A stretch of 64,000 nucleotides of DNA. Origin: Loktanella fryxellensis (GTDB lineage Bacteria > Pseudomonadota > Alphaproteobacteria > Rhodobacterales > Rhodobacteraceae). The notes under the pieces are model-generated. The model worked only from the letters and a program-made list of their open reading frames with translations, was not told the origin of the DNA and searched no databases. Location of the stretch: NCBI RefSeq assembly GCF_900110065.1, contig NZ_FOCI01000004.1, positions 124,001 through 188,000 of the forward strand, written 5' to 3'. The position numbers and the translations under genes are program-made. Below, one piece after another: positions 20,615-30,348 of this stretch (position 1 is the first letter of the stretch; every line of letters starts with the position of its first letter).

Positions 20615-21367
20615 ATGACGATCACCCATCAGGACGAGCTGGACGGCCTCAAGGCAATCGGCCGCATCGTGGCCAACACGATGCACCGCATGGCGGCGGC
20701 CATGGAGCCCGGCATGACGACGTATGAGCTCGACGCCATCGGTGCGCAGTTGCTGGCGCAGGAAGGTGCGTTGTCGGCACCGCAGGCCACGTATGATTTT
20801 CCCGGCGCGACATGCATCAGCGTCAACGAGGAAATCGCCCACGGCATCCCCGGTCAACGCGTGCTTGCAGCCGCAGATCTGGTGAATATCGACGTGTCCG
20901 CGTCCCTTGACGGCTATTTTGCCGATACGGGGGCGACCTTTTCCATCGGATCGGTTCAGCCGTCGTTCGACCGGCTGTGCCGGGATGGCAGACGCGCGAT
21001 GCATATCGGTATCGCACAGGTGGGGCACGACAAGCCGCTGGCCGGGATCGGCCATGCCATCGGTGCCTTCGCATCCAGGCGCGGCTATAGCCTGATCCGA
21101 AACCTCGCCAGCCACGGGGTCGGCAGGGCCCTGCACGAGGAACCCGAAGAGGTGCCGACATGGCCCACCAAGGGTGACCGGCGCCGGATCCATGATGGCC
21201 TCGTCCTGACCGTCGAGCCGTTTTTGTCGCGCGGCGGATCGTGGGCCGTCACGCGCGCCGATGACGCGTGGACCCTTTACAGCCAACCGGCAGCACCGGT
21301 GGTGCAATACGAACATACCGTCGTGGCAAGCCGGAACGGCCCGATCATCGTCACGTTGCCGGGCTGA
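20615..21367 (+). CDS. map: Type I methionyl aminopeptidase
   Basis: A 250-residue metallopeptidase of the pita-bread fold that removes N-terminal Met. All five metal ligands can be placed: Asp in VNIDVSASLDG, Asp in YFADTGATF, His in NLASHGVGRALHEEP, Glu in LTVEPFLS and Glu in YEHTVV. The ATG at 20615 (MTITHQDEL) is preferred over 20603. It stands alone with a 207-base gap before it and is likely a paralogue of the housekeeping enzyme, because it is not in a ribosomal or housekeeping context. Confidence 0.92.
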   Translation: MTITHQDELDGLKAIGRIVANTMHRMAAAMEPGMTTYELDAIGAQLLAQEGALSAPQATYDFPGATCISVNEEIAHGIPGQRVLAAADLVNIDVSASLDGYFADTGATFSIGSVQPSFDRLCRDGRRAMHIGIAQVGHDKPLAGIGHAIGAFASRRGYSLIRNLASHGVGRALHEEPEEVPTWPTKGDRRRIHDGLVLTVEPFLSRGGSWAVTRADDAWTLYSQPAAPVVQYEHTVVASRNGPIIVTLPG

Positions 21368-21497
21368 AACGGAATGGTCAGCCGCGCGCCGATCGGGACG
21401 TCACACGGTCGCCCCGATGGCCATCCTTCCTGCCGCCCTCGCAGGGATGGGCACGCGGGGCGGGCGACCCTGCGGTGGGTTCATCGATGCCGTTGCC

Positions 21498-22646
21498 CTA
21501 CCCTTTCCGGAAATCGACCCAGAACCGCGTTTCGTCGGCCGTGCTGAAATAATCGAGCGTCCCGTCGAGGTGATCGACGAGATATTTGGCGATCGCCAGA
21601 CCAAGGCCCGCCCCCTCGCGACCCCGCGTCATGGTGTCGTCCGCCTGCACGAAAGGCTGGAATATGGAATGGCGCAGGGCCGCTGGAATGGGCTTGCCCC
21701 TGTTCGACACAGAGAACCTGACGACACCATCGTTGTCGTCCAGGGCAATCAGCACGTCGCTGTCCCTGTCCGCGAACTTGATGGCGTTCGATATGATGAT
21801 GTGCACGACCCGAGCCGCCTTTTCGGGGTCCAGCGCACAGATCAGCGGCGCATCCGCAGCGGCATACCTCAAGGCAAGTGACGCAGACACCGCACCATCC
21901 TCGCTCGCCACCACGACCTGTCGGACGAGGGCGGTCAGATCCACCGGTTCCAATATCGGGTCGAGGATGTCTGCCCGCAGGTTCTCCATCTCGAGGACAT
22001 CGTCCAGAAGCGCTTTCAGCCGCAGCGCATTGCGGTGGGCCATCGAGATCAGTTTGAGATCGTTGACCGGCCTGACATCCGGCCCGGACGTCTGCAGGAA
22101 CGTCAGCGCGCCGATGATCCCCGTCAGCGGTGTCCGCAGTTCGTGATTCACGGTTGCAATGAATTCGTTCTTCAGGAAATCCAACCGCCGGGCGAGCGTG
22201 ATGTCCTGGATCTGAGAGATGTACATGATGGGCACATCGGATGCATCCCGTGCCACGGTCAGGTTCAGGATACCCGTCAGGATCCGCCCGTCCGCATGGA
22301 TATAGCGCTTTTCGAGGGCGACGCTTTTCTGATGGGTGGCGACCATCTGCCTTGCGACCTTGACCGTCGCGTCGCGGTCGTCCGGATGGGTCACGTTCCT
22401 GAACCCCACCCGCATCAGTTCCAGCTTCGAATACCCCAGAAAGTCGCACAGCGCCGTGTTGACGTCGATCCAGCCGCCGTCCATCGCCGTCAACGCCATT
22501 CCGATCGGCGAATGCTCCATCGAGGCGCGGAAAAGTCTCTCACTCTCCTGAACGCGCAACAGATGGGCTTCGGTGTCCCGGGCAAGGTCACCTTGGACGG
22601 GATAAAGCCCGACGGACGCAGGTGCGGCGATGGTGCCTTCGGTCAT
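21498..22646 (-). CDS. Soluble PAS-domain sensor histidine kinase
   Basis: A 382-residue orphan kinase without membrane helices. Residues about 35-155 form a PAS domain (FRASMEHSPIGMALTAMDG, DFLGYSKLELM, VTHPDDRDA) ending in a PAC-like segment (MYISQIQDIT). The HisKA domain carries the phospho-acceptor His in FIATVNHELRTPLTG. The ATPase domain has the N box IIISNAIKFAD and the G box GAGLGLAIAKYLVDHL. No response regulator lies next to it. A cytoplasmic ligand, redox or light signal is possible, but no cofactor ligand is evident. Confidence 0.92.
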   Translation of the reverse strand: MTEGTIAAPASVGLYPVQGDLARDTEAHLLRVQESERLFRASMEHSPIGMALTAMDGGWIDVNTALCDFLGYSKLELMRVGFRNVTHPDDRDATVKVARQMVATHQKSVALEKRYIHADGRILTGILNLTVARDASDVPIMYISQIQDITLARRLDFLKNEFIATVNHELRTPLTGIIGALTFLQTSGPDVRPVNDLKLISMAHRNALRLKALLDDVLEMENLRADILDPILEPVDLTALVRQVVVASEDGAVSASLALRYAAADAPLICALDPEKAARVVHIIISNAIKFADRDSDVLIALDDNDGVVRFSVSNRGKPIPAALRHSIFQPFVQADDTMTRGREGAGLGLAIAKYLVDHLDGTLDYFSTADETRFWVDFRKG

Positions 22647-23535
22647 GGACGGAAACGATCCTCAGCTTCGGTGGTCCACTGTAGCGTGCAGCCACGCCAC
22701 CTCCTAGACCCCGAGGACAATATGGCGTCGTGCGTTGCTGTCGCGCGTCAGCCCTCTCCTTTCCGATGGCAGGCTCACGTGGCCGATTGGCCCAGCCTGC
22801 ACAAGGTGGTGGCCTGACGAAGACTTTACGTTCTTCATGTGGTGCGATCCATGCACTTTGCACTGTGGCGCATGCCGGGTGCAAAGCCGCCCACGTCGCG
22901 GCTGCGGCCGACCCGCTGGAAGAGCCGACCGACCGCGTGGGGATCGATGGCATCTGGGCGGCACTTTGCCTTGAACAAGCCTCTGGAGACGTCACGGCGT
23001 CCGGATGTCTCCCGACCGTCTTTCCCGGAACGTCCGCTTGGCAGATGGACGCGTCACCTTTGGTCCATAAGAGTGCGCCACACCGTTTCACGGCACGCCG
23101 GTGTCCCGGCAATTACCTGCCCCGCCGCCGCGTCAGTTTATCGCCGCTTGGCAACCGCCGCCGCCAAGGGCGCGACCATCCCGCAGACCTGCGCGGGTTC
23201 ACGTCACGGGCTTTCAGTGGCCTCGCGCATGCTGGATCGCCACACGGTGTGCACCTCAGATCGGCAATGGCGCGCATCGAACAGCTGTGTGGATTGAACT
23301 CCGTAGCCAGTCTTTCGGCGCCTTGAAGGTCTTGGACTGCCAGAAATCCCGATGACCGGGGGACTGATCGCGACCTGTCGCGTACCCCCGCAGTATCAGC
23401 CAAAGATCTGCCGCGCCGTTCCCTCATCGGCACCTGATTTTCAGAATGGGCGTAAAATTGCAAAGCAGGGGCAATCAGATTATGCAGTTCGTCACACAAC
23501 AGCCGTTGACCTATTGCAATCAATTGGCCCGATGG
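22647..23535. other. 889-base region without a supported gene
   Basis: No open frame here resembles a protein. The stretch separates the histidine kinase from the RTX-Hint pseudogene, both on the minus strand, and presumably holds the kinase promoter. Two inverted repeats are seen: GCAGGCT at 22769-22775 with AGCCTGC at 22794-22800, and a nested hairpin from GGGGG at 23358-23362 to CCCCC at 23385-23389, the latter about 150 bases beyond the Hint stop and a possible terminator for it. Base composition falls locally near 23440-23540. Confidence 0.5.
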
Positions 23536-25353
23536 TCACGCCGCCATTGCAGGGCCGAAAATTTCCTTCGCTTTCGCAAACAAACGGGTTTGCGGACCTA
23601 TCGCCGCGAGAACGCTGTCCTTCAGGGCTGGAAACAAGGTCATCAATTCCGACAATTCGGCACCTTGGAGTATGGCCAGAGCATGCAGGCCGGGATAGAA
23701 ACTTTCGGTCCAGATGTCATTGGATCTGATGATCTGGTGACGATCGAACATGAGGTGGATATACGCCACATGCCGTATGCCACGGGCTGTCCGCACCCGA
23801 CCACCCTTCATCCGCTCCAGTTGCGTCGCACGGATCAGCGTCTCTTCATCCCGATTACCTTGACAGATCAGAACCCCATGCTGCGGCGACACGAGCAGTG
23901 GCCTTGAGTTTCCGATTGCACCCGCCTCGATCTTGATCGGGCGCAATTGGGGACGTGCCACCAGATCGTGCCCTGTGAGGGTGCGGCGCCCGATCCAGAC
24001 GATGGGCTGCGGACCGTTGTCGCGGGTGACCACGACATCGCCGGGGCAGAGTGTATCGATCGAACGCGGTCCCGACGGCGTCAGGATCTCGGTGCCGGGT
24101 GTAAAGCAGGGTATGCCGGCACGGTATCGCTGACCTGCCGTTGCCATGTCGCCGGGCGCGACATTCTTGAGGATGATCGCCTCGCCGCTTGGAAAGATCA
24201 GCTTGGCAGAGCCGTTGTCGTTGACCACGGTCACGTCGAACGCCGTGACGGAACTGCCGTCAGGTGTCCGCAGGTCGCTGGTATCCAGCTGATCGGTCGT
24301 GAATCCGCCGCCCACATCGGTCATGTCGAAGTCGGTTACCTGATCCTAGCCACCGGCAGCGTCCAGTTGGAAGATGTCGCGCCCGGCACCGCCGGTCAGG
24401 GTATCGTCACCCGCCCCACCCGTCAGTGTGTCGTTGCCGTCGCCACCGAAGAGCGCGTCGCTGCCGGTACCGCCGAGGAGGAAGTCGTTTCCGATTTCAC
24501 CCGACAAGACGTCGTTGCCGGTATCGCCGGCCAGCCTGTCGTCACCGATGCCGCCGTCCAGCACGTCAGCGCCATCGCCGCCCTGCAACGTGTCCTGTCC
24601 ATCGCCGCCGTACAACGTGTCGGCACCGATGCCTCCGCTGATGCGGTCATCGCCCGCATCGCCCCACAGCGTGTTGCTACCTGTATCCCCGAACAACGTG
24701 TCATTGCCAGCGCCGCCGTAGAGAGAGTCGTCACCGGTCCCGCCATAGAGCGTATCCGACCCGCCACCCCCGAAGGCTCTGTCATTTCCAGATCCGCCGA
24801 AGATCTGGTCGTTAGCCGTTCCAGCCGAGATCGTGTCATTGCCGCCGTTGCCGTAGACGGTCGATCCGGTGTTGGTGATCGTGTCGCCCTGAAGGTCGGC
24901 ATAACCGACTGCCATGCTCTGCCCGGTATCGAGGCCGTCCACGTGCCCGTCCGCTCCTGAGGAGGGCAGGTTGAACGTGCCATTCGGATCGATACTGAAG
25001 CTCATCGTCAGAGCCGACAGCAGCGGCAGCCCTTGCGGCGCATACAAATAGGTCTGGCCGCCGGACGAGAAGACAGCCACGGGTCTTGAGCCGATCTGAA
25101 TACCAAAGAGTCCGATTCCGGCGATGGTGCCTGATCCGAGATAGTCGATGGTCTGCGCAGCCCCGCCGTTCCACAAAAACGTCGTCTGTCCCGTATCGGA
25201 CGGGCTGAGCTGTCCGTTGTTATCGACAAATTGTCCCGGCGAAGGTCCGGATGTCCCGTTGAGAAGACTGACGTTGAGCGGCGATCCCGAAAACAGCGTC
25301 GCAAGGGCGCCGTTGTAGACGTAGATATTCGAGACTGACGACACGACACTCAC
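23536..25353 (-). pseudogene. RTX calcium-binding / Hint-domain protein split by one in-frame TAG
   Basis: One continuous frame of about 605 codons interrupted only by an amber codon at 24346-24348. From the GTG at 25353 (GAAGG upstream) the first part has an N-terminal domain of about 160 residues. About 16 RTX nonapeptides follow ([20 protein letters not shown] pattern), ending [12 protein letters not shown]. After the TAG the same frame continues DQVTDFDMTDVGGGFTTDQLD, the linker that normally joins RTX repeats to a Hint domain. The Hint domain itself has the catalytic Cys in GIPCFTPGTEI and His in VSPQHGVLI. The usual family form is a single secreted RTX-Hint protein exported by type I secretion. 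The split is a recent nonsense mutation, stop-codon readthrough or a sequence error. Confidence 0.85.
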
Positions 25354-26223
25354 GCGCTTCAACCTTCACCGGGTCTGAACCTCGTCCCTTTTCGGGCAAC
25401 GAGGTGTGCAAGCGATGAAATCTGCCCGGTCATGTGACTAAAATTCTCGGATCATTCATGAATGATGCCGCGATCAAAACCGCTCCTGCACGACCGATAC
25501 CGGTGTGGGGCGATGCACTTAAGATTTCACAAACGACGGTGTCGCTGATGGCGAAGCCACGTGAAGTTGGTCTCTGGAGAGCATTGGATCGACGCTGCTC
25601 CAATATCTGTGGCTGCTGCGCTCGCAAGATGTAGCGGTGACGCCCGTGATCGCTCAGCCTCGCCATCGGCAGCACGCGGCGCGGCTGTGAACTCGTCGCC
25701 CTGCGGGTGAGGGATGCCATCGCAGTCCCTGTCGCCGAACGCGAACCCGCTGCCGCGATCCACGCGCATCGCCCCGGGGCGACCGGACAGGCCCGGAACA
25801 CATGCATAGCACCAGCCGGGGACTGGAAGGTCGTCCATCGGAAACGGAGACGGGCAGACGCGGGAGTTTCGGCGCGAGGCGGTGCGGCTGGCACCGACCG
25901 GCGGCGCAGGATCGTGCGGCATCGCGCCATCGGGCTATCGTCTCCCCCTCCAGCGATCGCCCGGATGTCGCAGATCACGGCTCAGTCTGCGGGCTCTGCG
26001 AAACTGCCGGACGTCGGCCTCGCTGTCGGACCAAAGTGCCCGGCAGGGCAGGATCATCCAGCCGCCGGGATTGCCGCACATCGGGGCGATCGAGCCTCGT
26101 GCCGACAGCCAGACAATGGGCGTTCGGTCCGCGACCGAAACCCACAACGCCGCACGGATGAAATTTCACCCGGAACCATGCGGACGTGAAAGTGTTTTAC
26201 AATCAAGCAATTCGGAGGAACCC
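25354..26223. other. 870-base region with a transposase relic, otherwise no gene
   Basis: Apart from the short IS3-like fragment near 25858-25911, no frame here looks coding on either strand. The right end must hold the promoter of the superoxide dismutase gene; TACAAT at 26198-26203 is a possible -10 without a clear -35. Confidence 0.5.
25858..25911 (+). mobile_element. Relic of an IS3-family OrfA (helix-turn-helix start)
   Basis: One frame reads TREFRREAVRLAPTGGAG, matching the opening of IS3/IS911-type OrfA proteins (EFRxEAVRL). The frame degenerates afterwards, and no OrfB, terminal repeats or target duplication are visible. It is a short decayed fragment, and the identification rests on one motif. 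Confidence 0.45.
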
Positions 26224-26910
26224 ATGAAACATTTCTTGTCTGTCGTCGCCCTGTCGGCGACCCCCTTTGCCGCCGTGGCGCAAACCGATGGCACGTTCAC
26301 GCTGACGGATCTGCCCTATGCCACGGACGCATTGGCACCCGTCATTTTGCAGGAAACGATGGAACTGCACCACGGCAAACATCATCAAAGTTACGTCGAC
26401 AACCTCAACGCCGCGATCACCGCTGGCGACGCTCCAGCGGACCTGACGCTGCAAGAGCTTGTCGCCGCCGCCGGGACCTATCCGGATGCTGTCCGCAACA
26501 ATGCGGGTGGTCACTGGAACCACGACTTTTTCTGGAACACCATGGCACCGGCAGATGCGACGGGTGAGATGTCTGACGCCCTGAGCGAGGCGATCACGGG
26601 CGTCTTCGGGTCGCAGGAAGAATTCGAAACGGCCTTCCAAGAGGCTGGAGCAGCCCGGTTCGGGTCCGGCTGGGTGTGGCTGATCGTCGACGATCAGGAC
26701 CAGCTGCAGATCACCACGACGCCCAATCAGGACAATCCCCTGATGGACGTGGCCGACGTGCAGGGCACACCCCTGCTGGGCAACGACGTGTGGGAACATG
26801 CCTACTACCTGAGCTACAACAACCGCCGCGCGGATTACCTCGGCGAATGGTGGGGCGTCGTGGACTGGCCTGAAGTGTCCGACCGCTACGACGCGGCGCT
26901 GGCCGACTGA
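26224..26910 (+). CDS. sodB: Secreted Fe/Mn superoxide dismutase
   Basis: A 228-residue Fe/Mn-type superoxide dismutase with an N-terminal signal peptide (MKHFLSVVALSATPFAAVAQ), so the enzyme is expected in the periplasm. Metal ligands are visible in MELHHGKHHQSYV, GGHWNHDFFW and DVWEHAYYLSY. A very strong ribosome site (GGAGGA) lies 6 bases before the ATG at 26224, which outweighs the longer upstream frame. A classic Rho-independent terminator follows at 26932. Whether iron or manganese is bound cannot be decided here. Confidence 0.93.
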   Translation: MKHFLSVVALSATPFAAVAQTDGTFTLTDLPYATDALAPVILQETMELHHGKHHQSYVDNLNAAITAGDAPADLTLQELVAAAGTYPDAVRNNAGGHWNHDFFWNTMAPADATGEMSDALSEAITGVFGSQEEFETAFQEAGAARFGSGWVWLIVDDQDQLQITTTPNQDNPLMDVADVQGTPLLGNDVWEHAYYLSYNNRRADYLGEWWGVVDWPEVSDRYDAALAD

Positions 26911-26931
26911 CCCCGCAGCGATCCGGAACGG

Positions 26932-26959
26932 GGCGGACACTGATCTGTCCGCCTTTTTT
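26932..26959 (+). terminator. Rho-independent terminator after sodB
   Basis: An 8-bp stem, GGCGGACA with TGTCCGCC, with a 6-base loop followed by six T residues, 21 bases after the sodB stop. Confidence 0.9.
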
Positions 26960-27063
26960 ACCTTGCCGCCAGATCACGCCTTCTTGACCGGGGTCGGCGG
27001 TAACGCATCCGTCACGTTCGCATTGACCCGGTGGAACGCGACCTGACCATGATGGAGAACACG

Positions 27064-28329
27064 ATGAAAAACCGTCCCATTTCACGACTTGCCATTGCGA
27101 CCGCGCTGATGACCGCATTGCCCGTGGCGGCACTGGCACAAGCCGAGGCCGAGCCTTCTGCGACCGGTGAAGCGACTCCCGAGGCGCAAGTCTCGGTCGA
27201 GACGTCGCCACCCAACGCCGCGGATCAGCAACCGGCGTTCGAGGGGCAGACGCGCGCGCCGCAGCCTGCCAACATGCCGGAGGTCGCGACCGCGACGGTG
27301 GCGACTGATCTGCCGCAACTCTGGGCGCTGGAGTTCCTGCCGGACGGACAGATGCTCGTGACGGCCAAGGCCGGCCAGATGCACGTGATCGATGCGGAAG
27401 GCACCGCGACCGAAGTGACGGGCGTGCCGGAGGTCGACACAGCAGGGCAAGGCGGTCTTCTGGACGTGGCATTGGCCCCGGACCACGCGGAATCCGGTCT
27501 CATCTTCTTCTCCTTCGCGGAACCGCGGGATGGCGGCAACGGCACCTCGGTCGCCTCGGCGCGCCTCGTCCTCGATGAGGCTGGTGGCGGCACGCTGGAG
27601 GATGTCGCTGTGATCTTTCAGCAGACACCCACCTACGACGGTGACAAGCACTTCGGGTCGCGGCTGGTGTTCGGCCCCGAGAACGAGCTGTACGTCACGG
27701 TCGGCGAGCGGTCTGACGAGGAACCCCGCGTCCAGTCGCAGGATCTGGGCAGCGGGCTGGGCAAGGTGTTCCGCATCACCACCGAAGGCGAGCCGTTCGA
27801 GGGTAATCCCTTCATCGGCACCGAAGGGGCGCTGCCGGAAATCTGGAGCTATGGCCACCGCAACACGCAATCCGCAGCGCTCGATGCCGAGGGCCAACTG
27901 TGGATCGTGGAGCATGGTCCGCTGGGTGGCGACGAGCTGAACCGCCCCGAGCCGGGTGAGAACTATGGTTGGCCCGAGGTCACATACGGCCTTGAATACA
28001 GCGGCGATGCCGTCGGCGATGGTATCACGCAGCAGGAACCCACATTGCAGCCCGCCTACTACTGGGACCCGGTCATCGCCCCATCCGGCATGGCCTTCTA
28101 CGCGGGCGACGAATTCCCGGAATGGGACGGCGCCGCGCTGGTCGGCGGACTGGTCACCGAGGGGCTGGTCGTGCTTGAGTTGGACGGCGATCAGGTCACG
28201 ACCGAACAGCGTGTCCCCCTCGACGCCCGCGCCCGCGACGTGAAGGTCGGACCCGATGGCGCGGTCTATGTCGTGACCGAGGATCGCGATGCGGGAACAT
28301 CCGAAATCCTGCGACTGACCAAGGGCTGA
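27064..28329 (+). CDS. Periplasmic PQQ-dependent sugar dehydrogenase (YliI/Asd-like)
   Basis: A 421-residue soluble beta-propeller dehydrogenase of the glucose/sorbosone (aldose sugar) dehydrogenase family, exported to the periplasm. A signal peptide (LAIATALMTALPVAALAQ) is followed by about 45 low-complexity acidic residues and then the propeller. Family stretches are LWALEFLPDGQMLVTAKAG, GDKHFGSRLVFGPENELYV, WSYGHRNTQ, EHGPLGGDELN and GENYGWPEVTYG. The start at 27064 is chosen because GGAG lies six bases upstream; ATGs at 27049 and 27052 and a GTG at 27031 are alternatives. PQQ synthesis genes are not in this window. Confidence 0.9.
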   Translation: MKNRPISRLAIATALMTALPVAALAQAEAEPSATGEATPEAQVSVETSPPNAADQQPAFEGQTRAPQPANMPEVATATVATDLPQLWALEFLPDGQMLVTAKAGQMHVIDAEGTATEVTGVPEVDTAGQGGLLDVALAPDHAESGLIFFSFAEPRDGGNGTSVASARLVLDEAGGGTLEDVAVIFQQTPTYDGDKHFGSRLVFGPENELYVTVGERSDEEPRVQSQDLGSGLGKVFRITTEGEPFEGNPFIGTEGALPEIWSYGHRNTQSAALDAEGQLWIVEHGPLGGDELNRPEPGENYGWPEVTYGLEYSGDAVGDGITQQEPTLQPAYYWDPVIAPSGMAFYAGDEFPEWDGAALVGGLVTEGLVVLELDGDQVTTEQRVPLDARARDVKVGPDGAVYVVTEDRDAGTSEILRLTKG

Positions 28330-28351
28330 TCACACTGCGGACGTCACGGGT

Positions 28352-28379
28352 GGGGGTGGTTGTTGACGCAACCACCCCC
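28352..28379 (+). terminator. Hairpin after the sugar dehydrogenase gene
   Basis: A perfect 11-bp stem, GGGGGTGGTTG with CAACCACCCCC, with a 6-base loop, starting 23 bases after the stop. It lacks a T-run. Confidence 0.7.
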
Positions 28380-29091
28380 GCAAATGAATGCCGATACCAT
28401 GCGCTGATTCGATGGGGTCGTGACGGGCATTGCGCGACTGTCATGCGAGAAAGGCCGTGTTGTGCGGGCCGAATTCAACCAGCTCAAGGAGTGTGCGGGC
28501 AACCGCACGTCCTACTCTCCAGTTCCATTCGACATTAGAAGAGTAGCATGAACGACCGCCCTACTGCTGGCCCGACCGCCACGGCGGCTCTGATGGTCGC
28601 AGTTCAGGAAGAGCTAGCCGCGGCGTGAGGTGCAGGAAGCCATGCTTTTGCTGCCATCATAGGCCACGTCGCCGCAGGTTCAGTCGCCATCTCGGACATC
28701 GTGGCTATCATGTGCTTTGATGAACGTCCAAGCGAGCGTCTATGCGGTCGTCACACGCCGAACAGTCCCGCAGAGGGTCCCGGTTGCCTCGCCGACGACT
28801 CCCACAACAGCTACTATCACGAGCCCAGTTGTGTGCAGCGCGCCTATGGCACTTTGGGTCTCCAGCGATCTGGCGGGACCTTGCACGGATTGCATGCGCC
28901 AATCCACCGCAACACACGGCCTAAATGGACGCCGGCGCTCGCCGCGCTCTTGGCCTGCGCACCAAATGCAAAGCGCGGGACGTGACCGGGGTCCCGTGCC
29001 GCGCTTGCGGCGTCGATCAGACGCCATGGATCATCGTATGGGCAAAAGCGACGTCTGGGCCAACTCGGCCCGCTCCTCGCCTTCTAGCGCC
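28380..29091. other. About 710-base intergenic region between convergent genes
   Basis: No gene is supported. A 27-residue frame at 28548-28628 (MNDRPTAGPTATAALMVAVQ...) is too short and unlike anything recognised. The convergent placement of the flanking genes means no promoter is required. A long hairpin lies near its right end. Confidence 0.5.
28971..29006 (-). terminator. Candidate terminator hairpin for the fasciclin gene
   Basis: AAGCGCGG at 28971-28978 pairs perfectly with CCGCGCTT at 28999-29006; an alternative inner pairing CGCGGGAC with GTCCCGTG is possible. It lies 86 bases past the minus-strand fasciclin stop. Confidence 0.5.
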
Positions 29092-30237
29092 TCAGCGCGG
29101 CAGCAGCACGCCGTCGACGACGTGGATGACGCCGTTCGACTGGTTCACATCTGCGATGCTGACCATGTAGGCGTTGCCGCTTTCGTCATAGATATAGACG
29201 TTGCCCGACGGGCTGACCTGCGCGGACAGGGCCGCGCCGGACACCGTGGCAAAGTGGTGGAACCCGTCGGAGGACGCGTTCGCCATGGACACCAGATCGG
29301 CCGCCGTCACCTTGCCTGCGACGAGATGGCTGGTCAGCACATTGGTCAGCGCGTCGCGGTTTTCCTCCAGCAGCAGCGTGTCGACCGTACCGGCAGGCAG
29401 CGCGTCGAAGGCGGCGTTCGTGGGGGCGAAGACGGTGAACGGGCCGGGGCCCGACAGCGTCTCGACCAGACCGGCGGCCTGCACGGCGGCGACAAGCGTC
29501 GTGTGATCGGCAGAGTTCACGGCATTCTCGACGATGTTCCTGTCCGCGAACATCGCGGCACCGCCGACCATCGGATTATTGTTCGCATCGGCGGCTGTCG
29601 CGGCCATGTCGTCGGCCGGCATCGTGTCCGTCGCGGCGGCGGCATCCTCTGCCGGCATCGCGTCGGTCGCGGCATCGTCGGCGGCGGGCAGCAGGACCGC
29701 GTCGATCACGTGGATCACGCCGTTGGACTGCACCACGTCGGCGATGGTCACGGTGGCGGTGCCGCCCGTCTCGTCGGTCAGCGTGATGACGCCACCGTCC
29801 ACCCGCGCCTCCAGCATGCAGCCGCCCAGCGTCTCGACCATGTGGACGCCGTCGTCGTCGGCAATCATGCCGGCGATGGCATCGGACATCGCGTTGGCAC
29901 CGACGACATGGCAGGTCAGCACTTCGGTCAGGGCGTCGATGTTTTCAGGCCTCAGCAGCGTCTCGACGGTGCCTTCCGGCAGGGCGTCGAAGGCCGCGTT
30001 CACGGGCGCGAAGACCGTGAACGGGCCTTCGCCCTGCAGCGTCTCGACCAGACCGGCGGCCTGCACGGCGGCGACCAGCGTCGTGTGGTCTGCCGAATTG
30101 CTGGCGTTCTCGACGATGTTGCGGTCGGCCAGCATGGCAGCCCCGCCGACCATCGGGTTGTCGGTCGTCTGGGCAAAGGCCGGGGCGGCGGCCAGAATGG
30201 TGGCACCAATCAGGATGGCGCGTAGCGAACGTGTCAT
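29092..30237 (-). CDS. Secreted protein with two tandem fasciclin domains
   Basis: A 381-residue exported protein, presumably adhesive or surface-associated. The signal peptide ends near APAFAQ. Two FAS1 domains follow, each opening with NPMVGGAAMxADRNIVENA and carrying HTTLVAAVQAAGLVETL, GPFTVFAPxNAAFDALP and NGVIHVIDAVLLP or NGVIHVVDGVLLP. They are joined by an Ala/Asp/Met linker with repeated TDxMPAxD. The near identity of the domain starts, visible also in the DNA, points to recent internal duplication. The first domain has two extra Cys (TCHVVG, GGCMLEA). The start at 30237 has GGGAG eight bases upstream. Confidence 0.92.
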   Translation of the reverse strand: MTRSLRAILIGATILAAAPAFAQTTDNPMVGGAAMLADRNIVENASNSADHTTLVAAVQAAGLVETLQGEGPFTVFAPVNAAFDALPEGTVETLLRPENIDALTEVLTCHVVGANAMSDAIAGMIADDDGVHMVETLGGCMLEARVDGGVITLTDETGGTATVTIADVVQSNGVIHVIDAVLLPAADDAATDAMPAEDAAAATDTMPADDMAATAADANNNPMVGGAAMFADRNIVENAVNSADHTTLVAAVQAAGLVETLSGPGPFTVFAPTNAAFDALPAGTVDTLLLEENRDALTNVLTSHLVAGKVTAADLVSMANASSDGFHHFATVSGAALSAQVSPSGNVYIYDESGNAYMVSIADVNQSNGVIHVVDGVLLPR

Positions 30238-30348
30238 GTGCAGAACTCCCGTTGACGCCATCAATGGCGCGATATGCTGTAGAGACGAGCAGACGTGCAA
30301 GATAGTTTCACCCGACACGCGAAAGAACGGATCGGACAGCGCCGTTCG

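Noticed and set aside
19520-21316. 598-codon minus-strand frame
   Set aside because: Shadow of kdsA and map in high-GC DNA; His/Arg-rich with no family resemblance.
22588-23112. 174-codon minus-strand frame upstream of the histidine kinase
   Set aside because: Composition is Arg/Pro/Ser-rich with no motif or ribosome site; it looks like random open frame in GC-rich DNA.
24374-24721. Glycine-rich repeat block as a CRISPR or satellite array
   Set aside because: The periodicity is the DNA of RTX nonapeptide codons on the minus strand, without spacers.
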